Source: Brachionus manjavacas
Taxonomy: Eukaryota > Rotifera > Eurotatoria > Ploima > Brachionidae
Direction of reading: 5' to 3'
NCBI GenBank assembly: GCA_019054805.1
Contig: JAHQIY010000031.1
Coordinates: 496,001-560,000, forward strand
Length of the DNA: 64,000 nt
The notes under the pieces were generated by a model that worked only from the letters and a program-made list of their open reading frames with translations, was not told where the DNA came from and did not search any database. The position numbers were made by a program, and so were the translations under genes. Each line of letters starts with the position of its first letter. The stretch's first letter is position 1. Shown piece after piece: positions 23,194 through 35,551 of the stretch.

Positions 23194-23643
23194 ATGGTAG
23201 GGTGCTATTTTCATTTAGCCTCTAACATATGGAAATATATTAAGACAAGTATTCAAAAATCATGTTTTTCTTCAAATATTCACTTCAGTATGACTTATTA
23301 TTATCTAAAATTTTTACTATTTGTACCAATATCCAATATTTTCAATGCTTTCAATAAAATAAAATTGTTTTCTCCGAAAGAAGCACAACCACTATTGGAA
23401 TATTTACGCTCAGTGCCGCTTTTTTCAATAAAAACTTGGAATCTTCATGATAGGATAATAAATGACTTGCGACGATCTAATAATAGTTTGGAAGCCTGGC
23501 ATCAGGAATTAGCAAATGACTTAAATAGCCACCCTGGAATTAACAAATTAATTTATGATTTTATTAAGAAACAACACCAAATTGAATGCTGCATCGAACA
23601 AATTCGATCAGGCGTTGTTTTATTAAAAGAGACGATCAAATAA
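23194..23643 (+). pseudogene. MULE transposase fragment (second MULE lineage)
   Basis: The frame starts at GCYFHLASNIWKYI, the C..H element that follows the second catalytic Asp in MULE transposases. It continues to RSNNSLEAWHQELANDL and HPGINKLIYDFIKKQHQIE, the NNxLEAWH plus HP...I..F...Q signature of insect/nematode-type MULEs. It differs from the PSTNNALES type of the other copies, so a separate lineage is present. N-terminal and C-terminal parts are missing and no inverted ends were found. Confidence 0.6.
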
Positions 23644-24632
23644 AAAATCTTTATTTAGAGTACGATGAGAAACATATTTTTGATTTTTTGGATAAATTAT
23701 TAAATAAATGTAAAAATTTTTTAAGCTAAATTTCTACGTAATTGATTTTATCTAAATTTTCAATAAATATTCATTCTAAAATTTGATATTTCTGTCAAAA
23801 ATTAATTTTGTTAATTTTTACGATCGTATGATATGGTCCCACATAAGGCATGTTACATTGAAATTATTTAAATTTATTCAGAGGTTAATTTTAATATCTA
23901 GGGATAAATTTTTCATATTTAGAATTGTACATCGTCAATGTAATATTTTTTTGATCATAAAATTTTCAAAAAATGACTGGTCACATGCCCAGAAATATTT
24001 AATAAAAATTAAATAATAATGAATATGTTTTAAATTTGTTGTTTTCAATTTAGAATGCAGGTGATTTTCCAAAATAAAACCAATCCTAATAATTTTTAGG
24101 AACAAACAAAATGAGCGAAAGAAAAAGAAAATTGATACTGACTATTAAAGCCATCAAATGGCTTTTTTTAGATAATTTGAGAAATTTGAGTTTTTGTAAG
24201 TAAAACTTTCAAGGTTAATCAACAGCTTAGTGCCCATGTCATGAATACCGTTTAACACTTCATTTATTTAATTTTATAAAATAATTATTTCAAGTTAATA
24301 ATAAAAATTTATAAATTTGCTTAAAAAAAAAATATTAATAAAGCAAAACATTAAATTAAATATGAAAGAATTTATTTAAAAATTGTGTAAAAATCAAATT
24401 GATATTATTTAATTTAGAAAGCTTGAATGCTGCAAACTTCAACATTGATCTTTTGATCACAAAGCTTTTCGCCAATCTTGTTTACTATCTTAAAAGGTTT
24501 TTTCACAATTAGCCGTTTTTGACATTAGTTCAATCAGATTGTGACTATTTCTTAAATTATAATTTTAATTCCTTGAGTCATTTTTTTGCTAACGTTACTT
24601 CTTAAAAGTGAATCACCTTACAGCTTCAGCTT
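23644..24632. other. AT-rich intergenic
   Basis: No supported feature. Confidence 0.4.
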
Positions 24633-25833
24633 TTGGCAAATTTCGGTAACTTATCATTTTTTAAAATTGTACAAAGCGTTTTTGATGGTTTCGTAAATTT
24701 TTCAACAATCAAACAGGCTAAGGAGATCTTTTTGGCTTGGTCAGAGCCTGATTTAGCCAAAAAGATTGTGCACACATGCCTTGAAAATGTGTGCACAAGC
24801 TTAAGCCGGACCCTTGGCAGTCATAACGAGCAATCTCTAACCCAGTCTGTTCTTCCTAAGGAATGGAAAGAGGCAATATCTCACCAATCTTTAAACAAGG
24901 GAGTAGAACGAATGTTGGTAATTATCGTCCAGTTTCGCTCACTTCAGTTCCATGTAAAGTTTTTGAGTCACTGATCAAAGACTATATTTATCTATTGTCG
25001 AGTAAGCAACATGGTTTTTTCATGTCTGAGTGTAAGCTAGTCACAAGTGAGGTACCTCAGGGTTCTGTTCTTGGTCCACTTCTTTTCGTTATTTACTTCA
25101 ATGACTTGCCTGATGCATGTCACTTAATCTGTAAGCTTTACGCTGACGACACAAAACTTATGGACTCTGTAATATTTGCCGATTACACCAGAAAGCTTCA
25201 AAAGGATCTCGACAATCTGGTTGAATGGGCAAAACTTTGGCAAATGGGCTTCAATTAAGAAAAATGCGTAGTCATGATCTTGGAGCAGACATCAAATGCT
25301 TCGAATACAAAATGAGTGATCAGAGCCTTGCAAAAACAACCAGAGAGCGGGATTTAAGAATAATCATTACAAGTGACCTCAAGTCGGGAGAACAGGCCAA
25401 GCGAGCAGCAGCAAGGGTCATGATGGTAGCATGTAGATTCAAGAATACATTTACCTTCTTTTCTCGTAACCTGGTAAATCTGCTTTTCAAGTCATTTATT
25501 AGACTGCATCTTGAGTTTGCAGTGGGCGCTTGGAATCCCTACCGACGTGGTGATATTGTTTTACTTGAGCGAGTTCAGAGGAAATTTTCAAAAATGATTC
25601 CTGAACTTAAGTCAAAGCCATATCTAAAAAGAAGAGAGGCTCTTGGTTGGATTACACTTGAAGAAAGACGTAGACGTGGTGATCTAATCCAGCTCCAAAA
25701 GATTCACCATGGCCATGATCGAGTTGAGTTTATACATGGCGATCAAACAATCGCCTCAAATGGTTTGGACAGTCCTGCAGGGCGCAGAAAAAAGTGTCAA
25801 AGAGCTTTTTTTTTTTTAAAGCTGGTTTTTTAA
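24633..25833 (+). pseudogene. CR1-like LINE reverse transcriptase, internally deleted
   Basis: Three adjoining frames encode pieces in the right order: a pre-RT segment, then NYRPVSLTSVPCKVFESLIK and SSKQHGF, then directly TSEVPQGSVLGPLLFVIY and LYADDTKL, and finally the C-terminus LERVQRKFSKMIP and RRRRGDLIQLQKIHHG. The palm segment holding motif A (the first catalytic Asp, FDLAKAFD in relatives) is deleted between KQHGF and VPQG. Frames change near 24870 and 25250. The copy is therefore inactive; it is more diverged from the 10222 element than from the 50150 fragment. Confidence 0.7.
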
Positions 25834-26623
25834 AATGATATGGGTCGATTTGGATAGAAATTCAATTAATTAAAAATGTTAAAATTAACTAAAATCAATT
25901 TAAAAAATTTAATTCTAAGACTTAAGAAACCACGTCAAGATAAATTTAGGTATTTTTTTGTCTTTACAAATACTGTTGAAAAAAAATTTTTTAAATAAAA
26001 AATAGTATTTTTAAAATGCTATTCTGAATCAGCTCATCGAGATCTACAAAAATTCCCAATTTTTATTTAGGATTTCTATCCAAATTGTAATTTAATGAAT
26101 TAATGTAATTTAATCGTAGAAAAAAAACTGGAAATATTCTTATTCAAATTTTAAACAGCCTTTTATATAAATTAGTCAATTTGTTTTTTATTATTTATTT
26201 AAAATTTGTATTAATAAATTTTTTTTAAAATCCGAATCCGTCTTTTAGCAGTGTTACCCGATCAAAAGTAATCCACTTTTTAGGTATATCAAAATTATTT
26301 TCATTTTGTCTGTTCCTTGCAAAAAGTTGTTTTTAAAAATTATTTATGAGAGATTTTGGAGAAAAAAATTAAAGATCAATTAAATACACCTTTTTACGTT
26401 ACTAACATAATTAAAAAAAAAATTTAAAGCAGTGAATTATTTAATAAATTTTTCCAGAAAATATGCCATTTGAGCGATAAATTAATCGCCGAAATTTTTT
26501 AAAATAAAATGAATTTAGAATTGCTAATTTTATTTTTTATTCAGACTAATTTTATTTTTTTTTAAGTTCAAATTTGGATTTAATTTTTTCAAATGAAATT
26601 TTTTTTATTTAGACTTATTGAGA
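25834..26623. other. AT-rich intergenic upstream of the TatD gene
   Basis: Nothing recognised. A T-rich stretch ending in TTTATTTAG at about 26612 could be a splice acceptor for an unseen 5' exon of the next gene. Confidence 0.4.
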
Positions 26624-28082
26624 ATGAGTTCACGATTCGAATGGTCAAATGGTCCAAAACAAAAAGAACTGAAACCCACGGAACAAAGCATTTCCAAATT
26701 GGACAAGCTAATGAAAAATGTTAGACTAAGTGACGAAAGCGCCAAAAACACTGAAGCATCTCGGATCCGCTATTCTATTAATGAAAGTGATAAGAGCAAA
26801 ATACGCAGCTACATCTTATCATCGAGTTTTCTTGATCCAAAGTCAAACAAAAAATCGACACCAAAAAGCAACGACAGTCTCGAGTGCTGCAGTCAACGTG
26901 AATTTTTCGAAGAACCCAACACCAAGTCAAATAGGCTGTTGATCAGTTATTTGAAAAAAAAATCAGCCGAGTGGAAACACTTGCCGAATAACCTGGTCGA
27001 CTCACATTGCCATTTTGATTTGCTCTTTCCAAAAATAAAATACAACCACCCGAACATGCACAAATACTTCAGTGACTATTCTTTTTTGTATTTGAAAAAT
27101 TTCGAGGCCTGCATAAACGTCATATGCCATCCTAGAAATTTTACAAACAAAGGTAAAAATTAGGACAAAAAAAAATAAATTTTTAATTTTAATTTTTGAT
27201 TTTTGTACTGTTGATTAGAAAGATTGAAATTTTATTTTGATAGACACTCGCATCCGAAGATTTATCACACCATTGGGTTCGCATTACTTAAAACAACAAC
27301 AAAAATAAATTAATTTTAAAAGAAGAGCTTTTATTTAGTTGCCATCCACATTTTGCCGACCATTGGAGAGCAGACCTAGAAGAAACATTCATTGATGCTT
27401 TGAGAACTCATCCAAAAATAGTGGCGCTGGGCGAGTGTGGTCTTGATCAATCAAAAAAGTATTCTGCTGCCAATTGCGCTTTAAACCAAAGAAAAGATAA
27501 ATTTTTAAAAAATTAGCAATGCAGTCGAGTTAAAACAGCAGGTAAAAGTTTTCGAAAGACAGCTCAAAATAGCCTCACAAACCCAAATGCCCATTGTCAT
27601 TCATTGTAGACAGGCGGAAGAAAAGTGCCTCGAAATGCTAAAACAACATCTTGATCCTAGTCATCGCATACACTTGCATTGTTTTACCGGCAATTCGGAA
27701 ATAGCTCTCAAATATCTGAATGCTTTTTCGAATCTGTGCATTGGCTTCACTCCGTTGATTACATTTAATTTAGAAGCCGAAAAACACTTTTTGAAAAAAA
27801 TGATCAGCGATGTGCCTTTGGAAAGAATTTTGCTCGAAACAGATTCGCCCTATTTTGTGCCTCAATTGAAAGAAGTATTTATTTTATTTAAAATTTAAGT
27901 TTTGGTTTAAATAGTTTATTTTGTTTTTGTTTTTTTTTCAGTTTCCTTCATCAGACGTTACAGTATCACATCCTGGTTTCATATTTGCCACAGCTGAGCG
28001 GTTAGCTGAACTAAAAAATACCTGTATAGAACACGTTCTAGATGTAAATAGGGAAAATGTTAGAAAAATTTACTCTTTTTAA
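26624..28082 (+). CDS. TATDN2: TatD-family metal-dependent deoxyribonuclease, TATDN2-like, five exons
   Basis: Five exons join with consistent phase: 26624-27152, 27219-27276, 27339-27458, 27517-27874 and 27942-28082 (about 401 residues). TatD enzymes are TIM-barrel nucleases using two metal ions. All signature pieces are present: VDSHCHFDLL (HxH), TIGCHPHFADHW across the exon 2/3 join, ALGECGLDQS, MPIVIHCRQAEE, HLHCFTG and LLETDSPYFVPQ. The C-terminal SHPGF...RENVRKIYSF resembles the TATDN2 subgroup, as does the long basic N-terminal extension (about 125 residues) before the barrel. Intron 2 uses the weak donor GG|GTTCGC, supported only by protein continuity. The ATG at 26624 is taken as start; an upstream exon is possible. 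Confidence 0.85.
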
Positions 28083-28999
28083 ATTTCATCAGTCTAAATA
28101 TCTTGATTTTTTTTTTCAAATCATGTAATTCTCAAAGCCAGTAACTCATTTCTTTGCCTTTCCATTCATTAAATTTCTTTTATTTGTTAATTTGTTAATA
28201 AACTGCTGAAAGCAATAAATTTCAAATTTTTTAAATTAATTTGAGCAGCATTGCCATAATTATTTTTTATTTTTAAAAATTTTAAAGCCTCATAGGCAAA
28301 TTGAAAAAGAAACACAAAAATACAAATTACAATTAAAAAAAAAATATGATTTACAAATCGCATTAATTTTTATAAATAATTAATTAATCCATTAAAAATT
28401 TTAAAGTCTAGATTACATAAGATAGGGGTAAAAAAAGAAAAAAATCTAAATAATTAACAAATTGCAGGCTAAAGTAAACGATTCAAGTAGTCAAAATGAA
28501 ATTATAAATTTTAATTACTTAAAAATTGTATGTTTGTATCAAAATTTTCCTAAAAAAATCGTTAATTAAACAAAAATTTTTAGCAAAGAGAAAACACCAG
28601 AAAATATTGAATTTCGATTACGGGTCGAAATTAAAAGTAAACTTTCATGCATTTTGAAGTTGATGACCAATTCAAAATATCATTTCGATTCAGAGCGTTT
28701 ATTTCTAGATGTTAAAATTAATCTTTGAATTAATTTTATTAATTTTAATGGAAAATGCTTTACATATTATGTAGATTTAAGAAATTAAAAAATTTTCTCA
28801 ATCCATTGATAAAATCGATTTTTAATTTATTAGATTGATTTTTTGTAAAGTTTATTTTTATTTTATTACTTATTTTAAATTTAATATTTAAAATTCTTGT
28901 GTTTATTGAAATCTCCAATAACTTTGACTTTTTTAAAACCGACGCATTTCGACCGATAGGCTTTTTTCATGATCTAGATGACCGAGATTTACAATTTTT
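28083..28999. other. AT-rich intergenic; possible retroposon tail near 28287
   Basis: GCCTCATAGGC at about 28287 is the inverted counterpart of the 17411 tail word. Otherwise nothing is recognised. Confidence 0.35.
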
Positions 29000-30625
29000 T
29001 AATAAGGAGGAAAAAGAGAAAAAAAGAAAAAATTATTTTAATTTTAGATAAAAGCTTGTTAAAATACATTTTTAAGAATAAAATTTTTTTATTTGAAATA
29101 TTAATACAATGAATTGTTAGAAAAAGTTAAAGTTCTAATTTCATCCAAATTATAAATTTTTTATTTAAATTGGAATTTGAAATTTATGGAATAAATGAAT
29201 TAAATCGACTCCGTTGATTTTCTAATGGGATCATTATCAATATTTGATTTGAATATTGTAAAAGAAAAATCTTGATTCGTGTGGCTATGTAAATTGAAAT
29301 TAATCAAGACTTCAGAACATTTATCAAAATTACAGAGCAATTTTCTTAAATTATTTAAAATTTTTTTTATTGAGTATAAATGTGCTATAATTCTTTTTCT
29401 GATTTTGCTGTTTTTTTCGATTCTCCGATGTAAAATTCTGTACATTTTCTAAACATGAGTTTCAAACGTTTTATTGATTAAAAATTATTGATTTGAGAAT
29501 TAAATCTAATTGTACAATAATTGTTATTAAAACATAAAGTAAGAATTGTCAGACATATCGTAAATTGCTACAAAAATATAAATTATAAATTATAAACTAG
29601 TTATATGATTAAACAAGATAGAGACTAGCTCTCGCGTTTTGGCTGTTGGAATTGTTGCGAAGTTTTCGAAGGAACTTCTTTAAGAAGCTGTTGCTTTAAG
29701 CAGCCTTGTTTGCTTTTCTTATTTGGAAAGGGAAGCGTGCGTTCAAGCGAAGGTTGCGTGGTTGACATGACGTGAAGGGATGGTTTGAGTCAGCCAGAAT
29801 TCTATTAAGTGTTTGTTCGCAGACATGGTCTATAAACTCGGCAATTGGGAGGAGTTTGTAAGATCCTGCAGTCTGATCATCGATTCCCATGATTCGTCAT
29901 AAACGGGAGTTGAAAGCGTTCATCTCACACTTAGCAGCAGCAGAGGTTGAAGTAAGCATTACGGCGCTGTACGTAAAATGGCTGAGACAATATGCTCGGT
30001 ATACACAAATGAGCATCGGCGTAGACCAGCCATTGAGTTTAAGCTGCTTGAGCAAGAATTCGACAGGGCTGACAATTGAGCGTACACGTCTCCATTGGAG
30101 ATCGAGGTCGAGCTAGTCAGAAAGCTCAAAGCCGAGATACTTATAGGACTTGACTGTCTCAAGTATTTGGCCGAATAAATAAACAGTAGGAACACTTGAG
30201 CCGAGTACGCGCGGGGGATTAATGAAGATCACTTTACACTTGCCCACGTTTAGGCGCATCTTATTATCAACACACCAGCGTTGAACGGCATCAATCTCTT
30301 GAGGGAGGTTGCCAAATGTGTTTCCTACAATGTAAGCTAGGATGTCGTCGGCGTACTTTAGTAACTCAACTCCAAAAGGCAAGTACTCATTGATGACGAG
30401 TATGAAGAGGAGGAATAGGATAGGTCCAAGGACACTGCCCTGAATAACACCAGCACGTACATCTCGCCATTTTGTTGCCTTACCTCTGTACACAACTCGT
30501 TGTTTACGATGTGACAGAACATGTTCAACTTGTAAGCATACTTTTTGCTGAAAACATAACTAACCTTTTACAAAAATCAAAAAAACTATTTGAAATACTA
30601 CACTTTTGAAATAAATATAAAGGTT
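29000..30625. repeat. Diverged duplicated block, copy 1, split by a LINE fragment
   Basis: 29000-29452 and 30535-30625 together match 39455-40030 in order, sharing words such as TTTTCGATTCTCCGATGTAAAA, AATTAAATCG, GAAAACATAACTA / TTAAAACATAACTA and AATCAAAAAA. In this copy about 1.08 kb containing a reverse transcriptase remnant (29590-30530) lies between the two parts. The repeat may hold a minus-strand coding remnant (FSFTIFKSN appears in both copies). Confidence 0.5.
29590..30493 (-). pseudogene. LINE reverse transcriptase C-terminal fragment
   Basis: The minus-strand text reads VRAGVIQGSVLGPILFLLFI and LLKYADDILAYIVG (YADD box), then VNVGKCK-like NVGKCKVIF and KYLGFELSD, continuing past a stop into LQWRRVRSIV and VYRAYCLSHFTY. 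A further stop leads to the C-terminus FPFQIRKANKAA. The family differs from the CR1-like copies in the window. N-terminal half (endonuclease and RT motif A) is missing and at least two stops are present. It interrupts the duplicated block at 29000-30625. Confidence 0.65.
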
Positions 30626-30677
30626 AACATAAAAAAAAATATTAAATTAAAGTCAATTTTAAATAATATAAATTATC

Positions 30678-31515
30678 TACAGTAGTGATTTGACAATAGG
30701 ATCCATGGTAAATTTACGAAATTTTACACAAAAATACATATATCAAATAAATTTAATTGTAATTAAATTGGTAAAATCCAAAATTTTACATAAAAATTTT
30801 GGAAAATTAGGTTAAAACAGAAAAAAATCTAGAAAACAATAAAACCTGTAACATTTGATTTAGGGTCAAAAATTAATAAAGGAACATCACGAAAAACGGG
30901 AAAGTCGCAGGGTTAGAAAAATCATTGTTTTCATTGACTGATCAATTACTTAACTTAAACAATAATATTCTTAAATCTAATAATGAGTTAAAATCCTTTT
31001 TTAAAGATACTCTTAGTTCGAGTTCAAAGCCAATCGTTTAACCTAGACTCAAACGAAAGGCCGAGGAAAAACAATGTCGAGGAAGAATGTTTCCGTGATG
31101 TTCCTTTATAAATTTTTGACCCTATATCAAATGTTACAAATTTACAAATTTGTTAAAAATTTGTTTTTTAGATTTTTTTCCTTTTTTACCATATTTTACA
31201 AAAATTTACCTGTAAAATTATTGATTTTACCAATATTTACGTAAAAAATGGTAAAAAATTAAATTAGAAAAAAAAATTAAGAAGTCAAAATTGTATTTTT
31301 CAATAAAATTTCATGAAAAACAGCAAAAAATTTGAGATTTTTTTTGCATTTTTGGAATTTTCATAATTTAACGTAAAAATTGGTAATTTACTTCAATTTA
31401 CGTAAAATTTAGTTAATTTACCATATTTTTCAATTCTTGTTTTACGTAAAAATTATTAGAATTACAATTTTTTACGTAAATTTACCATGGATCCTATTAT
31501 CAAATCAGTACTGTA
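30678..31515. mobile_element. Long inverted-repeat element with TTTACGTAAA-rich arms
   Basis: The left end (from 30678) and the reverse complement of the right end (to 31515) share GATTTGA(C/T)AATAGGATCC followed by ATGGTAAATTTACG. The inversion continues inward to GGGTCAAAAATT(A/T)ATAAAGG and AACATCACG(A/G)AAA (left about 30862-30898, right about 31089-31124). The arms repeat words such as TTTACGTAAA. The centre (about 30905-31085) holds coding-like text (LTDQLLNLNNNILKSNNELK). It is probably a non-autonomous DNA transposon carrying captured or residual coding sequence. Confidence 0.65.
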
Positions 31516-33112
31516 ATTTAAATTTTTTTTTCTAAATTCTTGTGTCTATTGAAAACAAAATCTTCAATTTTTAAGTCCAAGTCAAACTTTGACGTTTTTC
31601 TTAGTAAATTTTCATTTAAATTGATTAAAATTTTTATCAATGCATTTGCTGACCAAAGCTAACGAAATTAAATCTGTACTTTTGTAGGTAGGGCAATTAA
31701 TTAATTTAATTTATTTATTTTTAATATTTCAGCCATTAGCTCTCAATGCAACGATTGAACCTTGGCATTTTTACGGCAATCAAAATGTTCTACAATTTTT
31801 GCGCAATTTGAGTACCAGTTTTTTTGATTTTTTTTAAATGCTCTTTTAATAACTGAATGCTTTCATTAGTTTCATCAGTACTGCTACATTTTTGCTTTCT
31901 AAAAAGACAAGATGCAAAATAAAAAAATAGTAGTGTGATTGAATAAATTATCTTTTCTTTTTTCTATCTAGTACTGATTTTTCAGACCAAAATTGAAATT
32001 ATTAAATTGGTGTACCTCTGGTTAGCTAAAATTGTAAAAATTCAGCAATGTGAAAACTTTGTACAAAAATAAAAACAAAAAAAGTTTAGTAAAAAAAAAG
32101 CAATTTTCAAATTTTTTTACTAAAAAAAAAATCATTTTTAACAAAATTTATCAAGTTTTACAAAAAATAACATTTTCTTTCATTTAATTAAAAATAAAAT
32201 CAAAAAATTTTGACACTTTTTCACGTTAATTTCCGTAATTTAACAAAATTTAACGATACTTCATGTAAATTACGGTAAATTCGTAAATTTATTCAAATGT
32301 TCAGAAATTTACAAAAAAACTGTCTTTTCTCTAATTAAAAAAAAGTAAAATTCAAGCCTTTTTTACAAGAGTAAAGGCTAATTTATTAGTTAAAAGAGTA
32401 GTTAAATTTGGGCTTTATTTATGAAAAATATTCCATATTCAGGGTATTTTCTAGCTAATGCAATTTTAATTGCTATAGCATCAAAGCTTTGTTTTTAATT
32501 CTAAAAGTGAAGAGGTTAGATTTGGGCTTTACTCTTAGAGCCGTTAGAACGAGTTTACAGTAATAAAATATTTTTAAAATAAAAATCCGGCAACATAGTG
32601 CCTATACTTTTTTGCACCTTTTTTAAGACAAAAATAATCATCAATAAGATTAAAATTGTTTAATGATTTGATTTACCGAAAAAAAAAAAAGAGAAAAAAG
32701 ATTGTGATCTAGAATTTTGTCTAAAATTTTTATTTTTCAAAAAAGGAAGAATTTTTGTTTAATTTGTTTTTAAAATTCACAACGCCTTTAATTTATTATA
32801 TTAAAATTTTTCGTTAATTAGAAGATTCTCATTTTATTTTTCCATTTATAAAATAGTGATTTCCGTATTTTTTAGCTTTTTAGAAACTCAGCTAAAGTAA
32901 TGGTGCATGCTACAAAATTCACTGATCTAAAATTAGAATTTATTAAATTTCATTACTAGCAACCCCCCATACTGCTTTAACTCAAATGATAAAATGTTAT
33001 AATCAAATTGTAATCATCTTCCTGTTTCATGCTCTTATAGTCTATAGTCTATAGCTTCATAAAGACACAAAAAAAGCATGATAATATTTTAATCAAAATT
33101 TAATTTTATTTA
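31516..33112. other. AT-rich intergenic upstream of the receptor gene
   Basis: There are no supported genes. 32210-32300 has further TTTACG / CGTAAATT words related to the 30678 element's arms, possibly a solo fragment. Confidence 0.4.
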
Positions 33113-34081
33113 ATGAATTACAACATTTCCAATTTCACTAATTGCAGTCAGCCTCAAGCTTTCGATAATCTATCGAGGTTTTTGAATTGCTTTAGTTATT
33201 TTACAAACAAAAAAATTCATGTTACAGTTTTTGGATGCTTACTTTTTTTTTTAATACTTTTGTCAAATTTAATATTGGCCAAAAACTTGCTCAAAAACAA
33301 GCTAAGCATTTATGATAAAATTGCCTTAGCCATGTCCATAATGGATTTGATCACATGCCTACTGGATTACCCGTTCTTTTTTGTCACAATTTTGTTTGGC
33401 TATTTTCCACTGCATATTACTATAGCGCAAATTTGGGCATCCTACGACAATAACATAAATACAACCACTGCTTTACACATGCTTTACATGTCCTTAGTGC
33501 TTTTGAAAAGCGTAAAAAAACCACTCAATTTGAAAAATGATTGTTTAGTCAAACGATTTAGAGCTATAATCTTTTCAATTTGGACATCAAGCTTTTTAAT
33601 CTGGATTCCAATAACAAATGTACTTGGCGTAGTACCTTATACTCTTGATGTCAATTTTCAGTCAACTTTGCAAAAATTTACGCTCGCTTTTGTTCTCTGG
33701 TTTATTTTATTGGTGTTTTTGCTAATGGTAGGAATTATTTTGATGTTCAGCATGAATATTCATAAAAATAAACGAATTTTTTTGATAACAAAGGGACATG
33801 GAAATGCGACTAATGGAAGTAGAATCAAGCGAATAAGGACACTTAATTTGCATTCACAATTTAAAATAGTTCTTTTGGTATTTACGTTTTGGATTCAGTG
33901 GATGATTCCTTGTGCATTGTATGTTTTAGATGTTTTATTTGATTTGTTTTCAGATCAAACTATGTACAATATATACTGGCTTACTTATACAGTTTGCTTC
34001 ACGGATCCTATTGTCATATATCTTTTTAATCCTAAAATTGGAACAAATTTTAAAATACAACATTCAACAAAAAATAAATAG
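33113..34081 (+). CDS. Seven-transmembrane receptor, rhodopsin-like, without DRY
   Basis: A single-exon ATG-to-TAG frame encodes 322 residues. The N-terminus carries N-glycosylation sites (NIS, NFT, NCS). Seven hydrophobic segments are visible: about residues 38-55 (VTVFGCLLFFLILLSNLILA), 68-95, a third around NTTTALHMLYMSLVLL, a fourth around IIFSIWTSSFLIWIP, a fifth around LAFVLWFILLVFLLMVGIIL, a sixth FKIVLLVFTFWIQWMIP and a seventh ending DPIVIYLFNP. The last two resemble the class A F..(C)W.P and (N/D)PxxY motifs. At the end of TM3 the usual DRY is LLKSVKKP, so G-protein coupling may be atypical. Location is the plasma membrane; ligand unknown. It may belong to a lineage-specific orphan group. 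Confidence 0.8.
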   Translation: MNYNISNFTNCSQPQAFDNLSRFLNCFSYFTNKKIHVTVFGCLLFFLILLSNLILAKNLLKNKLSIYDKIALAMSIMDLITCLLDYPFFFVTILFGYFPLHITIAQIWASYDNNINTTTALHMLYMSLVLLKSVKKPLNLKNDCLVKRFRAIIFSIWTSSFLIWIPITNVLGVVPYTLDVNFQSTLQKFTLAFVLWFILLVFLLMVGIILMFSMNIHKNKRIFLITKGHGNATNGSRIKRIRTLNLHSQFKIVLLVFTFWIQWMIPCALYVLDVLFDLFSDQTMYNIYWLTYTVCFTDPIVIYLFNPKIGTNFKIQHSTKNK

Positions 34082-34869
34082 AAACAGAAGCAATTAATTT
34101 AAAATCAATAAATTTAATTCAGCACAATGCTTTTTTTTTGTTAAAAAATTATTTCGACTTAAAAAATACCAACTTCGATTTTGTACAAAATTGTACAAGT
34201 TTGTACAAGCGAATTCTAAGCACTGCAAAAACTCTGCAATTTGTTGCATAATTCAATCAATGAAAAACAGGAACAAAAAACACTGTTATAATACGATGAT
34301 TGAATTATTTTATCTCAAATGCTTGATAAACACTATTTACTAATAAACATATTATTAACTAATTTTATTTGGCTGATGTTGTGCAATCCTTGCAGTATTT
34401 TGTTTGCAGTAATACTTGGGACAGATTTAGCCTATTAAAGAACGATTTGATATGTTTGACAAAGAAGTTTTTTATTAAGTATTTATTATTGATTTTAATA
34501 AAATGTTTTGTGTACCGAGCTAAGTTTTCTTCAGAATAAAATAAAATGAAAACTAAAAAGAAATTTCATTAGTAATTCACTTGCGTGAAGTAAGATGATG
34601 GGTCTTGACTAAACCATTTAAGTTTATTAATTTATTTTATTTCAAAATAATTAGGCCAGCTTCGGCGATGATAAAAAAAGAATTAAATAAAAATAAAATT
34701 CTCTTAATGACAATTGGTGTTGCTTTTTAGGATTCAAGATTACATGCTTTAAAAAAATAAATAAATTTCATAATTTCTATTTTTAAAATTAAAAATAATT
34801 TTAGATTAAGAATAAAATATTTCGCTATTTTAAAATTAAAAATTAAAAATAGCGAAGGTAAAGTTTCTT
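34082..34869. other. Intergenic with a retroposon-like tail
   Basis: GTACCGAGCTAAGTTTTCTT then CAGAATAAAATAAAA at about 34510-34550 recurs at about 54918-54960 (GTACCGAGCTAAAACTCCTT, CAGAATAAAA). This suggests two copies of a retroposon 3' end. No gene is seen. Confidence 0.4.
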
Positions 34870-35551
34870 GTTTGAGACTGTTTGCTTAAGAAAAGCATCT
34901 TCTTGATCATTAATATTTCCATTGTTTGTTGATTTTTCTGGTCACTTGTTCGTTCCACCTTCATTATTCCATCTTCTTCTTTCAGTTTTTCAATACCTTA
35001 GTACAAGGTGAACATAAGTTTTGAAAAAAATGCTTTCAGTTGAGGTCAAATTTTTTCATTCGTAATATCTAAGTAAGATGTAAGAAGATAAAACGTTCTG
35101 GATGAATTTAATCTTCCTTCTCTTAGATCTTCTCTGCTATAACACATTCCGTCCACTCAATACTTAGAACTTAGAACTATGTTTAATACACCACACGAAT
35201 CACTTGATCATCAACTTCTCAACCGATGCGCAATGATAAGTAAGAATTGATATACTTTTCACGTGTATCAGAAGATAGACGCTTCTAGATGCTGATATAA
35301 ATTATCTGGAGTATATTTCAAGCAATTCATAAATTTTTCTTAGTTGTTCTGATTGGAAATTTTTGCAACATCTGTTAAAATATTTTTCAAGAGACCATAT
35401 CATCTACTTCTTTGTCAGACATTCGATATTCGGGCATAAGCTTTTTTTCAATATCATTTTTCAAAAAATGGACTTGTTTGAACCTCTCTTTATAGTCCTT
35501 TATTTGTGCCGAAACTTTTAAAACGTTTTGGAAATATTGGGACCCGTCCAT
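34870..35551 (-). pseudogene. Decayed gene of unknown family
   Basis: On the minus strand an ATG at 35551 opens MDGSQYFQNVLKVSAQIKDY and continues to SDKEVDDMVS. Frame breaks and stops then separate further coding-like blocks: LKNILTDVAKISNQ, LKYTPDNLYQHLEAS and LSSDTREKYINSYLSLRIG. The blocks are helical and collinear, so this was one protein of at least 130 residues that has been disabled. I cannot name it. Confidence 0.45.
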
